64,000 nucleotides of DNA from Candidatus Defluviibacillus avedoerensis (GCA_016703665.1 JADJBS010000004.1:62001-126000); one strand, 5' to 3'. Shown: positions 1 through 9,810, counted from the first letter of the stretch. Numbers and translations are program-made. Notes: generated by a model from the letters alone, not told the origin.

Positions 1-236
1 CAGTCATCGCCAGTCCTGGCCAGTTGCCAGTGATCAACCCGACGGGCAATGGCAGATTGGCCACGGCGGGCACGGGAGATGTTCTGGCTGGACTGATTGG
101 CGCACGCCTGGCGCAGGGTATGTGCTCTCACGACGCAGCGATAGCTGCAGTCTGGCAGCACGGTCATGCAGCGGATAGCTGGCCCACAAACATCTCCTTA
201 ACAGCTGACAGATTGGCACGGTCGCTTTTGCGATGA
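1..236 (+). CDS. nnrD: ADP-dependent NAD(P)H-hydrate dehydratase, C-terminal end (partial)
   Basis: Reading frame open from base 3 to the TGA at 234-236; the N-terminus lies outside the window. The 77 visible residues carry the family's C-terminal signature: N-P-T-G-N-G-x-L-A-T-A-G-T-G-D-V-L-A-G followed by a glycine/alanine-rich helix. AGTGDVLAG forms part of the nucleotide-binding and catalytic Asp region of the ribokinase-like YjeF C-terminal domain. The family repairs hydrated NAD(P)H (NADHX/NADPHX) with ADP as cosubstrate. Whether the epimerase domain (YjeF N-terminal) is fused upstream cannot be seen. Confidence 0.85.
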   Translation, partial: VIASPGQLPVINPTGNGRLATAGTGDVLAGLIGARLAQGMCSHDAAIAAVWQHGHAADSWPTNISLTADRLARSLLR

Positions 237-267
237 ATAAAGGGGTCAAGCATCTACACTCTGCGTT

Positions 268-2061
268 ATGTCAACTCCTTCTGAATCGGTAAAAGCACCG
301 GTCAAATCGCTGTCGGGACTTGTCCCATTTCTTAAACCCTACAAAAGTCAAATTGCGCTGGCATTGATGTTTCTGGTGCTGGCTGCTGTCAGCACCTTGG
401 CATTTCCGATGGCCCTTCGCAGCCTCATCGATGGCGGGCTGGCGATTGGCGACAGAAGTAGCCAGGTGATGGCTTTAGAAGGTCATTTTTTTGAGCTCTT
501 TGGAGTTGCTGTCGCCCTGGGTGGTTTTTCTGCTGCGCGTTTTTACATGGTCAGTTGGCTTGGTGAACGAGTCACTGCCGACCTGCGCAATGCGGTCTAT
601 GGTCATGTGCTGGAACAGAGCCCTGCCTTTTTTGAGACAACCCAGACCGGGGAAGTGCTCAGCCGTCTGAGTGCGGATACGACACTGGTTCAGACAGTAG
701 TGGGCTCGTCGCTATCGATGGGACTTCGCAATGCGGTGATGGGACTGGGTGCGTTGATTCTGCTGGTTTGGAATAACCCGTATGTGATGTTGCAGGTCCT
801 AGGTATTTTGGTACTGATCGTAATGCCCAGCCTGTGGTTTGGACGGCGGGTAAGAAAACTCTCCCGTGCGAGCCAGGATAGATTGGCAGACTCAAGCGCC
901 ATCGCCGGCGAGGTGCTCAACGCAATCAATACCGTGCAGGCTTACACAGCCGAGTCGCGCGAATCTGCCCGGTTTACTCGATCAACCGACGAGACCTTTA
1001 CCGCAGCTGTACGGCGTAGCAAGGCTCGCGCCGTCCTGGTGGCATTCATCATCATTGCAACCTCGGCCGCGCTGTTGTGGGGCCTTTACCAAGGAACGCA
1101 GGCGGTGATAGGGGGGCGCATGACTGCCGGTCATCTAGGCCAGACCGTGATGTACGTGATCATACTGGCCAGTGCCTTTGCCGTACTGGGGGAGGTGTAC
1201 GGCGATTTGCAACGGGCAGCAGGTGCCACAGAGCGATTAATGGAACTGCTCGGCAGTCACTCACCGATACGGTCACCAGCTCTGCCCTTAGCAGTGCCCA
1301 CACCGCAGACCGGAAGTTTCATCGATTTTGACGGCCTGCAGTTTAGTTACCCATCGCGCACGGCACAGGCGGCGCTTTCCAACTTCAATCTCTGCATTCG
1401 AGCAGGCGAGACAGTCGCATTCGTAGGATCCAGCGGAGCGGGCAAGAGCACCGTATTTCAAATGCTTTTGCGCTTCTATGACCCCCAAACTGGTGAGATC
1501 AGAATTGACGGCATCAACATCAAACACTGGCGTTTAGGTGACTTGCGCCAAAGATTGGCAGTGGTTCCTCAAGATGCGGTTATTTTCTCGACCAATGCGA
1601 TGGAAAACATCCGCTATGGGCGACCTGATGCAAGTGATGAAGAAGTCAGAGCGGCAGCGCATGCGGCGTTTGCCCATGAGTTCATCATGGCCCTGCCAGA
1701 AGGTTTCGACAGTTTCCTGGGGGAGCGTGGTGTACGTTTGAGCGGCGGACAACGCCAGCGTTTGGCCATTGCACGGGCGATGCTGAAGAACGCCCCCATT
1801 TTACTGCTGGATGAGGCTACCAGCGCGTTAGATGCAGAAAGCGAGCGCATGGTTCAAGCCGCACTAGAGACTGCCATGAAGGGAAAGAATGGCGAGCGAC
1901 GCACAACACTCATCATTGCGCACCGCCTAGCCACAGTACAAAAAGCCGACCGTATTGTGGTGCTGGAACAGGGGCGAATCGTGGAACAAGGCACCCACGC
2001 CTGCCTTGTGGCAGCCAACGGGGTTTATGCGAAGCTGGCCGAGTTGCAGTTCACGCATTAA
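268..2061 (+). CDS. ABC transporter, fused permease and ATPase (MsbA/lipid-exporter type)
   Basis: 597-residue half-transporter. The N-terminal part has about six membrane segments (roughly residues 25-310, ABC type-1 exporter domain), followed by an ATPase domain. Walker A GSSGAGKST is at residues 387-395, signature LSGGQ at 491-495, and Walker B ILLLDEA at 511-517 with catalytic Glu516; a switch His follows in IIAHR. Such proteins work as homodimers in the inner membrane and export lipids, peptides or drugs; the substrate cannot be read from sequence. The ATG at 268 follows the nnrD stop by 31 bases, so cotranscription is possible. The family is certain; the name MsbA would be a guess. Confidence 0.9.
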   Translation: MSTPSESVKAPVKSLSGLVPFLKPYKSQIALALMFLVLAAVSTLAFPMALRSLIDGGLAIGDRSSQVMALEGHFFELFGVAVALGGFSAARFYMVSWLGERVTADLRNAVYGHVLEQSPAFFETTQTGEVLSRLSADTTLVQTVVGSSLSMGLRNAVMGLGALILLVWNNPYVMLQVLGILVLIVMPSLWFGRRVRKLSRASQDRLADSSAIAGEVLNAINTVQAYTAESRESARFTRSTDETFTAAVRRSKARAVLVAFIIIATSAALLWGLYQGTQAVIGGRMTAGHLGQTVMYVIILASAFAVLGEVYGDLQRAAGATERLMELLGSHSPIRSPALPLAVPTPQTGSFIDFDGLQFSYPSRTAQAALSNFNLCIRAGETVAFVGSSGAGKSTVFQMLLRFYDPQTGEIRIDGINIKHWRLGDLRQRLAVVPQDAVIFSTNAMENIRYGRPDASDEEVRAAAHAAFAHEFIMALPEGFDSFLGERGVRLSGGQRQRLAIARAMLKNAPILLLDEATSALDAESERMVQAALETAMKGKNGERRTTLIIAHRLATVQKADRIVVLEQGRIVEQGTHACLVAANGVYAKLAELQFTH

Positions 2062-2107
2062 AGCCGTTCCTAGAATGGCCCCTGTGATGACGGTCTATTC
2101 ATAAAGT

Positions 2108-2575
2108 CTATTGAAGCGAGCCTTTCAGGGCGGCAGGAAGAGCCAGAGGTACGACAGATATTCCCTCTTCCAACAAAGCTTCAGTTTCCGTATGTGAGGC
2201 TTGACCTCGGATCGCGCGCTCTTTCGTTTCACCGTAATGGATCTTGCGTGCTTCCTCAGCAAACTGTCGACCTACATCTTCGGTATTGGCCATCACGGCC
2301 TGGACCATGTTGAGCCAAGCAAGCTGCATGCTGGATGCAGATGGATCAAACGGAGGTGTTGGAGGTTCAGCTGCTACAGAGACAGGCAAGTCGCCAGCCG
2401 GTTTGACAGTCCTCAGGTTCAAGCGCGGAGCAGACAGTTTCTTCACAACGTCAACGCTGCCACACATCGGACACGCCACCAAACCACAAGACAACTGGTT
2501 CTGAAAATCTTCTTCAGAGCCAAACCAGCCTTCAAATGAATGCAGGTCTGCACATTGGAGATCAAGAACCTTCAT
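2108..2575 (-). CDS. DUF1178 family protein
   Basis: 155 residues. It starts with the family hallmark MKVLDLQC followed by H-x-F-E-G-W-F and a CPMCGS knuckle near residue 36. The early Cys and the CxxC could bind a metal such as zinc; this is inference, since the family has no established function. It is the last gene of the nuo-NUDIX string and overlaps the NUDIX stop by 4 bases, so it is probably translated from the same message. DUF1178 next to a NUDIX gene after nuoN is a common arrangement in this lineage. Confidence 0.85.
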   Translation of the reverse strand: MKVLDLQCADLHSFEGWFGSEEDFQNQLSCGLVACPMCGSVDVVKKLSAPRLNLRTVKPAGDLPVSVAAEPPTPPFDPSASSMQLAWLNMVQAVMANTEDVGRQFAEEARKIHYGETKERAIRGQASHTETEALLEEGISVVPLALPAALKGSLQ

Positions 2576-3162
2576 GCTGACAGGTTATCAGAAAGCTGCC
2601 AGTCGAGCGTCCAGGTGCGATTATTGACGTTTTGCAGCCAGAGCGCAGCAACCAGTGTCTTGGCGTCGGTGACGGTGCCATCCGCACACCATCGCAGCAA
2701 TTGCTCGGGCGTCGTCGCAAAAACGTCCAGAAATTCACCTTCATCCAATTTTCTGGTGCCTAGTGTCAGCCCTTTAGCAAACCAGATATCAATGAATTCT
2801 GTTGAATACGAGATCACTGGATGCATCTGTCCCGCCCTGGCCCAGCAACTAGCACTGTAGCCTGTTTCTTCGTGCAATTCCCTCTTCGCGCAACTCAGAA
2901 CGGATTCACCAGGATCCAACTTACCAGCAGGAAACTCTATCATCACTCGCTGTACCGGATAGCGGAATTGCCGCTCCATGACGATTCGACCGTCATCCAT
3001 GATAGGCACAATCATGACGGCTCCGGGATGAACAATGTACTCACGTGTCGCGTGGGCTCTGTTTGGCAGCAAGACGGTATCGCGCAATACAGTCAAAAAT
3101 TCACCGTCTAACAACTCGCGGCGGTCTACAAACTGTTCGATCAAGTGATTGCTGGCACTCAT
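2572..3162 (-). CDS. NUDIX hydrolase, ADP-ribose pyrophosphatase-like
   Basis: 196 residues from the ATG at 3162. A complete Nudix box (G-x5-E-x7-R-E-L-x-E-E-x-G) spans residues 80-102, with the metal-binding Glu pair in RELHEE. The fold, with Y-R-x-P/R-Q-F-R-Y-P before the box and an I-E-F-P-A-G entry, is that of ADP-ribose/nucleoside-diphosphate-sugar hydrolases (NudF type). The frame stays open upstream to an ATG at 3216 and a TTG at 3228, but the family-like N-terminus begins at 3162; no strong ribosome site decides this. It lies between nuoN and the DUF1178 gene, so it is probably read from the nuo message. Substrate preference is inferred. Confidence 0.85.
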   Translation of the reverse strand: MSASNHLIEQFVDRRELLDGEFLTVLRDTVLLPNRAHATREYIVHPGAVMIVPIMDDGRIVMERQFRYPVQRVMIEFPAGKLDPGESVLSCAKRELHEETGYSASCWARAGQMHPVISYSTEFIDIWFAKGLTLGTRKLDEGEFLDVFATTPEQLLRWCADGTVTDAKTLVAALWLQNVNNRTWTLDWQLSDNLSA

Positions 3163-3238
3163 GGTTTGAGTGGAATCAAAATTCAGGATAGCTTTGCAAC
3201 TTGCTGGAAAGCGCATCCAGCGATGCAAAAGTCACTAT

Positions 3239-4726
3239 TCAAGAACCCAGCGTCTTGACAATCGCGCTGGCACACAACGACATCAGACCATTCGGTAACA
3301 AGCCCAGGAGCAAAACCAATGCGCCATTGATGCACAGCACAACACGAACATCCCCTGGGGCAGACACTGTCGTCACAGTAATCGGTTCGTCAAAATACAT
3401 GACCTTGACCACACGCAAGTAGTAGAAAGCGCCAATGAGTGACATCACGACAGCAAAAATTGCAAGCATCAAATATGGGCCATAGCCGGAGGTAATAAGC
3501 GCCTGCAAGACAGACAACTTGGCATAAAAACCAACCAACGGAGGAATACCCGCCATGGAAAACAAGCAAACAGCCATGACACCGGCGTACAGGGGACTCC
3601 TCTGATTTAATCCGGCCAGATCACTGATCTCTTCGCTCTCAAATCCTTCACGCGCCAGCAAGAGAATGACTCCGAAGCTAGCCAGCGTTGTCAAAACATA
3701 AGTAATGACATAGAACATTGCAGAACTGTAGGCGTTAGCTGCAGACAAGGTGTTTCCGTTTACCACGCCAGGAATCAAACCAAGCAGGACAAACCCCATT
3801 TGCGAAATGGTAGAAAACGCAAGCATGCGCTTCAAATTAGTCTGGGCGATCGCAGCTAGGTTACCAATCAAAAGTGAGCCTACCGCAGCCACCATCAACA
3901 TTTGCTGCCAGTCAATCGCGAGTGGAAGCAGCCCCTCAACCAGTAAACGAATCGTAATGGCAAAGGCTGCCAATTTTGGCGCCCCCCCGATCATCAGAGT
4001 GACAGCTGTCGGTGCACCCTGATAGACGTCTGGCACCCACATGTGAAACGGCACCACACCCAGTTTAAACGCCAAACCAGCGACCACAAAAACCAGACCA
4101 AACACCAACACCTGATGCTTGATCTGACCTGATGCAACGGCCTGGAACACCCTGCCAATGTCCAGCGAACCAGTGGCGCCGTAAATCATTGACAAACCGT
4201 AAAGGAGGAAGCCAGAAGCCAAGGCTCCGAGAACGAAGTACTTCATCGCGGCTTCTGTGGCAGTTGCATTGTCGCGTCGCAATGCCACCAATGCATAGCT
4301 GGAAAGAGTCAGCAATTCCAAGCCCAGGTAGATCACGAGGAAATTGCTACCCGAGATCATGACGAACATACCCAGCAAAGAGAACATGCTCAGGGTGAAC
4401 ATTTCGCCCCCAGTGAGCATGCCACGCTCGCTAGCGTAGGGACGGCCATACACCAACGTGACCATCATCGCCACAGTGGCAAAGCATTTAAGCCAGTTTC
4501 CCATTGGATCGCTTACGACCTGATTTCCAAAACCATAGATAGTGGTCTCGCCAGAAGCGTAAAGAGCCAGCAAAACAGCAACCGCACCTAGCGTGATCAT
4601 GGTCAAGCCGTAGGTTGCAGTTCGCCGCGGACTGGTTACAGCCAAGTCGACCATGGCAATCACGCAAGCCATCACCAGCAAAACAATTTCTGGGTAAATG
4701 GCAATCCAGCTGAGTTTGTCAATCAT
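3239..4726 (-). CDS. nuoN: NADH-quinone oxidoreductase subunit N
   Basis: 495-residue antiporter-like membrane subunit of complex I with about 14 predicted helices. The start at 4726 (MIDKLSWIAIYPE) matches the family; an in-frame ATG at 4768 would add 14 polar residues and overlap nuoM. The conserved helix with charged residues that forms part of the proton channel is recognisable (KLGVVPFHMWVPDVYQGAP, about two fifths into the protein), as is the lysine-containing segment NLKRMLAFSTISQMGF. It is the last nuo gene, 16 bases after nuoM, and is read with NUDIX and DUF1178. Confidence 0.95.
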   Translation of the reverse strand: MIDKLSWIAIYPEIVLLVMACVIAMVDLAVTSPRRTATYGLTMITLGAVAVLLALYASGETTIYGFGNQVVSDPMGNWLKCFATVAMMVTLVYGRPYASERGMLTGGEMFTLSMFSLLGMFVMISGSNFLVIYLGLELLTLSSYALVALRRDNATATEAAMKYFVLGALASGFLLYGLSMIYGATGSLDIGRVFQAVASGQIKHQVLVFGLVFVVAGLAFKLGVVPFHMWVPDVYQGAPTAVTLMIGGAPKLAAFAITIRLLVEGLLPLAIDWQQMLMVAAVGSLLIGNLAAIAQTNLKRMLAFSTISQMGFVLLGLIPGVVNGNTLSAANAYSSAMFYVITYVLTTLASFGVILLLAREGFESEEISDLAGLNQRSPLYAGVMAVCLFSMAGIPPLVGFYAKLSVLQALITSGYGPYLMLAIFAVVMSLIGAFYYLRVVKVMYFDEPITVTTVSAPGDVRVVLCINGALVLLLGLLPNGLMSLCASAIVKTLGS

Positions 4727-4742
4727 CTCGTATCCTTCAATC

Positions 4743-6220
4743 TCACTGCAGCTTGGACATGGCGACATGCTTAAGCAAATCAGCCACCGAGGCGTTCATC
4801 ACATCTGTGAACTCCTTGGGGAAGATACCCATATAAAGCACAGCAACAGCCAAAAGGCCCAACATCAAAAACTCACGGCCATTGATGTCTTTGAGTTCCT
4901 GCACGTGGTCATTTCCCACTGCACCAAGGTAAACCCGCTTGTACATCCACAGCGAATAAGCCGCACCAAATATCAAGGCACTGGCAGCGGCAAAGCCAAG
5001 CCAGAAATTGGCCTTGACAGCGCCCAAAATCACCATCCATTCGCCCACAAAACCGGCCGTCGCAGGCAGCCCACAGTTGGCCATTGTGAAGAGCAATGCA
5101 AATGCTGCGAACTTAGGCATTGTGTTCACGACGCCACCGTAATCTGCGATCTGACGTGAATGCATGCGGTCATACAGCACGCCGATCGAAAGGAACATCG
5201 CACCAGACACGAAGCCGTGCGCAATCATCTGAACAATGCCACCGGCAACACCGATGTCATTAAAAATAAAGAAACCCAAGGTAACAAAACCCATGTGCGC
5301 TACGGACGAATACGCTACCAGCTTCTTCATGTCTTGTTGCACCATCGCGACCAATCCGACATAAATGACCGCAATCAGCGACAGAGCAATCATGAAGCCA
5401 GCCCACTCATGTGCAGCGTCTGGCGCAATTGGCAAAGAGAAGCGCAGGAAACCGTATGCCCCCAGCTTCAACATGATCGCTGCCAGCACGGCAGACCCAC
5501 CTGTTGGCGCCTCAACGTGCACATCCGGCAACCAAGTATGGACCGGCCACATGGGGACCTTAACTGCAAACGCAGCAAAGAACGCAAAGAACAGCAAGGT
5601 TTGTTCTTTTTTGCACCCAGAGGCAGCTTGTGCCACACCAATAAATCAAAACTGCCACCGGACTTCGTGTATAGGAAGATCAGTGCGATAAGCATCAGCA
5701 GCGACCCCAACAATGTATACAAGAAGAACTTAAATGCCGCATAAATCTTGTTAGGTCCACCCCAAATACCAATGATCAGGTACATCGGGATCAGCGTTGC
5801 TTCAAAGAACACGTAGAACAACATGCCGTCCAACGCGCAGAAAACACCGATCATCAAGCCGGAAAGTATCAGAAAAGCGCCCATGTATTGATTGACTCGC
5901 TCCGTGATCACTTCCCAACCCGCAATCACGACAATCACATTGATAAAGGCGGTCAACAAGACAAACCACAGCGAGATACCGTCCACACCCAGGGTGTAGT
6001 TGACATTGAAGCGTTCAATCCACGAGGCCTTCTCGACAAACTGTATCGCAGATGTCTCAAGTTGAAAGCCCTGATACAAGGGTAAGGTCACGGCAAAGCT
6101 GACAACCGCGCCAATCAGGGCGATCCACCGCACAGTTTTGGCTTGGTCATCACGCCCCAAAGCCAGTAAGACAACGCCGAAAAATATTGGCGTCCAAATG
6201 GCGAGACTTAGCATTCCCAT
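4743..6220 (-). CDS. nuoM: NADH-quinone oxidoreductase subunit M, interrupted by a frameshift
   Basis: Antiporter-like complex I subunit. The N-terminal 205 codons (from ATG 6220) and the remainder (to 4743) lie in different frames. They join at six A on the coding strand (T run 5607-5612). After LPLGAKK the zero frame runs into unrelated residues and stops at 5468. The frame one base back reads EQTLLFFAFFAAFAVKVPMW and then the usual VHTWLPDVHVEAPTGG channel motif. Reading AAAAAAG as a -1 slip, or adding one A (or removing two), gives a normal protein of about 492 residues. The heptamer is A AAA AAG in the same phase as the dnaX slippery site, but I see no upstream Shine-Dalgarno-like stimulator and no convincing downstream stem. 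A sequencing error in the run is the simplest explanation. Confidence 0.9.
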
Positions 6221-6242
6221 TTTTGTTCTGCTCCTGTATCTG

Positions 6243-8246
6243 TCATTTGGCGGGCCAGACGAACCAGGTCATCAGCACAAACACACCCAAAATCATCGCC
6301 ATGGCGTAGTGATAGATATATCCCGACTGCACACGACGTACCACGCTGGAAATCCAGCCCATAAGCTTCCAGGATCCATTGACAACGGCGCCGTCAATGA
6401 TGGCCTGATCGCCTGCCTTCCATAGCACGATGCCAAGGCCCCGTGCAAACTTGGCCAGGATGTTTTCGTTGATCCAGTCCATGTAGTATTTATTTTCAAG
6501 CAGGCTGTAGATAGGCTGCACCGCAGCCTTGATTTTGCCGGGCAATGCCTTGTTGACCATGTACATATAGTACGAAAGCGCCACACCTGCGAGTGCCAGC
6601 CAGAACGGCAATGTGCTTAACGCATGCGTTGCCATGGCAATAGGCCCATGGAAAGCATGGCCCAGTTCTTTCATGACCGGATGCGCCTGCTCATTGACCA
6701 CAATGGCGCCCTTGAAGAACTCACCAAACAGCATGGGCTGAATTGTCATGAAACCAATCACTACAGAAGGGATCGCCAGCAACACCAGCGGAACCCAAAC
6801 CACCCAAGGTGACTCGTGGGGATGCGCATTGTGTCCGTGGTCCCCATGATGGGCGTCGGGGTTTTGGTCGTACCGCTCTTCCCCGTGAAACACAAGGAAG
6901 TACATGCGGAACGAATAGAAGGCTGTGACAAACACACCTGCCAGCACTGCAAACCCAGCAAAGCCAGCAGCAGGAAGGTGGCTTTCGAGAACCGCTTCAA
7001 TGATGCTGTCTTTTGAATAGAACCCAGAAAACAGGGGGGTACCAATCAGGGCGAGCGAACCCAGCAAGGAAGTGATCCATGTGATGGGCATGTACTTGCG
7101 AACACCGCCCATCCAGCGGATGTCCTGATTGTGGTGCATACCCATGATGACCGAACCGGCACCGAGGAACAACAATGCCTTAAAGAAGGCATGGGTCATC
7201 AGATGGAAAACCGCAACAGAGTAGGCCGAAGCACCAAGCGCAACCGTCATATAGCCTAATTGGGACAATGTAGAGTAGGCCACGACGCGCTTGATGTCGT
7301 TCTGGATAATGCCGAGAAAACCCATGAACAAAGCGGTGATCGATCCAATCACCAGTATGAAGTTGAGCGCAGTGTCGGACAACTCGTAGAGTGGCGACAT
7401 GCGGGCCACCATAAAGATCCCCGCAGTCACCATTGTCGCGGCGTGGATCAAAGCCGAAATTGGGGTTGGACCTTCCATGGAGTCGGGCAACCATACGTGA
7501 AGCGGGAACTGAGCACTCTTGCCCATTGCACCAATGAACAGGCAGATGCAAATAACTGTGATCAGCATCCACTGAGTGCCTGGGAAGCCGATCTTGGCAA
7601 TTTCTTCGGCTTTACCAAAGACTTCAACATAGTTTAACGAACCAGTGTAGGCCGCGATCAAGCCGATGCCGAGAATAAAACCGAAGTCACCCACGCGATT
7701 GACCAAGAATGCCTTCATGTTGGCAAAAATGGCTGTCGGCTTGTTGAACCAGAAACCGATCAACAAGTAAGACACCAAGCCCACAGCCTCCCAACCGAAA
7801 AACAATTGCAGCATGTTATTGCTCATGACGAGCATCAACATGGCAAATGTAAACAATGAGATGTAGGCAAAGAACCGGTTGTAGCCAGCGTCCTCTTCCA
7901 TGTAGCCAATGGTGTAAAGGTGAACCATCAGCGACACAAAAGTCACGACACACATCATCATGGCGGTCAGGCCATCGATCATAAAGCCGACTTCCATCTT
8001 CAAGTCACCCACCACCATCCAGGTATAGAGGGTTTCATTGAAGCGTGCACCATCCAGGACTTGCATCAGCGTAGACGCAGAAAGCAAGAACGCGATCAAC
8101 ACGCCCAGAATCGTCAAACTATGAGATATCTTGCGCCCAAAACGGTTGCCGCCAAACTGGGTACCAAAGACACCCGCCAGGATAGCCCCTGCAAGTGGTG
8201 CCATGGGCACAGCCAGGAGCGTAGAAGCAGAAAGAGTTGCGCTCAT
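6243..8246 (-). CDS. nuoL: NADH-quinone oxidoreductase subunit L
   Basis: 667 residues, the largest antiporter-like membrane subunit of complex I. It has the conserved core FIGAMGKSAQFPLHVWLPDSMEGPTP and the lysine helix DIKRVVAYSTLSQLGYM. It ends in the long C-terminal section that forms the lateral helix in known structures. A histidine-rich cytosolic or periplasmic loop (DAHHGDHGHNAHPHE) lies about two thirds along. It is spaced 14 bases from nuoK and 22 from nuoM in the operon. Length is normal for Betaproteobacteria. Confidence 0.97.
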   Translation of the reverse strand: MSATLSASTLLAVPMAPLAGAILAGVFGTQFGGNRFGRKISHSLTILGVLIAFLLSASTLMQVLDGARFNETLYTWMVVGDLKMEVGFMIDGLTAMMMCVVTFVSLMVHLYTIGYMEEDAGYNRFFAYISLFTFAMLMLVMSNNMLQLFFGWEAVGLVSYLLIGFWFNKPTAIFANMKAFLVNRVGDFGFILGIGLIAAYTGSLNYVEVFGKAEEIAKIGFPGTQWMLITVICICLFIGAMGKSAQFPLHVWLPDSMEGPTPISALIHAATMVTAGIFMVARMSPLYELSDTALNFILVIGSITALFMGFLGIIQNDIKRVVAYSTLSQLGYMTVALGASAYSVAVFHLMTHAFFKALLFLGAGSVIMGMHHNQDIRWMGGVRKYMPITWITSLLGSLALIGTPLFSGFYSKDSIIEAVLESHLPAAGFAGFAVLAGVFVTAFYSFRMYFLVFHGEERYDQNPDAHHGDHGHNAHPHESPWVVWVPLVLLAIPSVVIGFMTIQPMLFGEFFKGAIVVNEQAHPVMKELGHAFHGPIAMATHALSTLPFWLALAGVALSYYMYMVNKALPGKIKAAVQPIYSLLENKYYMDWINENILAKFARGLGIVLWKAGDQAIIDGAVVNGSWKLMGWISSVVRRVQSGYIYHYAMAMILGVFVLMTWFVWPAK

Positions 8247-8260
8247 CGTGTATTCTCTTC

Positions 8261-8569
8261 TTAGCCTTTGAGCGTGTTAAGTTCTTCAACATTGATGCTG
8301 GACTTGTTACGGAACAGCAGCACCAGAATAGCCAGACCAATCGCAGATTCCGCAGCAGCCACGGCCAGAATGAAAAACACAAAAACCTGACCGTGCATAT
8401 CGCCCAAGTAATGGGAAAAGGCAACAAAGTTCATATTGACTGCCAGAAGCATCAGTTCGATCGCCATCAACAATACGATCAGGTTCTTGCGATTCAAGAA
8501 AATACCAATGACAGACATGGCGAACAAGATGGCGCCCACTGTAAGAAAATGGCCTAAAGTCAAGTTCAT
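8261..8569 (-). CDS. nuoK: NADH-quinone oxidoreductase subunit K
   Basis: 102 residues with three predicted membrane helices, the standard size of NuoK. Membrane-embedded Glu residues used for proton transfer are in IELMLLAVN (second helix) and the AAAESAIGLAI region (third helix). The ATG at 8569 overlaps the nuoJ stop by 4 bases (ATGA), which implies translational coupling. Part of the hydrophobic arm of complex I, next to NuoJ and NuoN. Confidence 0.97.
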   Translation of the reverse strand: MNLTLGHFLTVGAILFAMSVIGIFLNRKNLIVLLMAIELMLLAVNMNFVAFSHYLGDMHGQVFVFFILAVAAAESAIGLAILVLLFRNKSSINVEELNTLKG

Positions 8570-9237
8570 GCTTTTTTCTCCGCAGGTACTTCGACCGCAA
8601 GAGCAGGTTCTGCCGGTGCTTGCGTTGCTTGCATCTTCACAATTTCCATCCGGTCTTTGGCCTTGACGCGAACTTGCCAGTCAACGCTCTGGTACTTGCT
8701 GTCTTTACGTTGGCGCAATGTCAATGCAATAGCTGCAATAATGGCTACCAACAAAATGACCGCGGCAATTTCCAAGGGATACAAATACTGGGTGTACAGC
8801 AATTTACCGAGTTCTTTGCTGTTTGAAATTTCAATGCCTGCATTCATTGCTGCCTGATTGGCCGCCTGCACTGCCTTGGGCTCTTCTGAAAGGCGAAATC
8901 CACCCAGCAATACGCTGGCCATTTCCAGCGCAATCAAAGCGCCGACGATGGCTGCAAGTGGGAAGTGTTTCCAGAATCCACGGCGAAGACTGTCAACATT
9001 GATGTCCAACATCATCACCACGAACAGGAACAGAACCATCACTGCACCGACATACACCAGTACCAGCGAGATAGCCAGGAACTCAGCCTTAAGCAAAATC
9101 CAGATGCCTGAGGCCTGGAAAAAGGCGAGAACCAAAAACAATACAGCATGAACTGGATTGCGCGCAGTGATCACACGAAATGCTGACAGCAGCAGCAGTA
9201 TCGCGAACACATAAAAGAAACCAGTCTTAACGTCCAT
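8566..9237 (-). CDS. nuoJ: NADH-quinone oxidoreductase subunit J
   Basis: 223 residues: five hydrophobic segments in the first about 165 residues, including the LVYVGAVMVLFLFVVMML helix typical of NuoJ, then a charged C-terminal tail rich in Lys, Ala and Glu that reaches the cytoplasm. The GAVMVLFLFVVMM segment contains the pi-bulge region of the family. Coupled to nuoK by a 4-base overlap; 42 bases follow nuoI. Confidence 0.96.
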   Translation of the reverse strand: MDVKTGFFYVFAILLLLSAFRVITARNPVHAVLFLVLAFFQASGIWILLKAEFLAISLVLVYVGAVMVLFLFVVMMLDINVDSLRRGFWKHFPLAAIVGALIALEMASVLLGGFRLSEEPKAVQAANQAAMNAGIEISNSKELGKLLYTQYLYPLEIAAVILLVAIIAAIALTLRQRKDSKYQSVDWQVRVKAKDRMEIVKMQATQAPAEPALAVEVPAEKKA

Positions 9238-9279
9238 TGATTGCTTCTTGAATTGATGCTTTTGCGGAAGACTTCTGTG

Positions 9280-9798
9280 TTAACGGTACTTGGCGTCAGC
9301 TGCTTTCGCTGCTGCGATTTCGCCTTCATAACGATCACCCACTGCCAGGAGCATGTCCTTGGTGAAGTAGAGGTCGCCACGTTTTTCACCGTGATACTCA
9401 AAAATATGGGTCTCAACAATTGAATCGACTGGACAGCTCTCTTCGCAAAAACCGCAGAAGATGCATTTCGTCAAGTCAATGTCATAACGGGTCGTACGAC
9501 GACTTCCGTCGGCGCGGACATCCGATTCAATAGAGATGGCCATCGCAGGGCAAACCGCTTCGCACAGTTTGCAAGCAATGCAACGCTCTTCACCATTTTC
9601 ATAGCGACGCAGGGCATGCAGTCCCCGAAAACGTGGGGACAGAGGAGAACGCTCCTCTGGAAATTGAACGGTCACCTTGCGGGCGAAGGTGTATCTGCCC
9701 GTCAGGGCCATTCCCTTAAAGAGCTCAACGAGCAAGAAGCTCTTGAGGAAATCCTTCAAGGAGAAAGTAGAAGCAGCTGTATCAGCAATGGCAGCCAT
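9280..9798 (-). CDS. nuoI: NADH-quinone oxidoreductase subunit I
   Basis: 172-residue ferredoxin-like subunit carrying clusters N6a and N6b. The two [4Fe-4S] motifs are complete: Cys73, 76, 79 and Cys83 (CIACKLCEAVCP), then Cys112, 115, 118 and Cys122 (CIFCGFCEESCP). An amphipathic N-terminal helix (residues 13-30) anchors it to the membrane arm. It passes electrons from NuoG towards NuoB. It lies 12 bases after nuoH in the operon. Confidence 0.97.
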   Translation of the reverse strand: MAAIADTAASTFSLKDFLKSFLLVELFKGMALTGRYTFARKVTVQFPEERSPLSPRFRGLHALRRYENGEERCIACKLCEAVCPAMAISIESDVRADGSRRTTRYDIDLTKCIFCGFCEESCPVDSIVETHIFEYHGEKRGDLYFTKDMLLAVGDRYEGEIAAAKAADAKYR

Positions 9799-9810
9799 GT
9801 CTTGACCCGG

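Noticed and set aside
6828..6880. Histidine-rich stretch in nuoL as a fused domain
   Set aside because: It is a loop between helices, in frame within a normal-length NuoL; such loop variation is common in the family.
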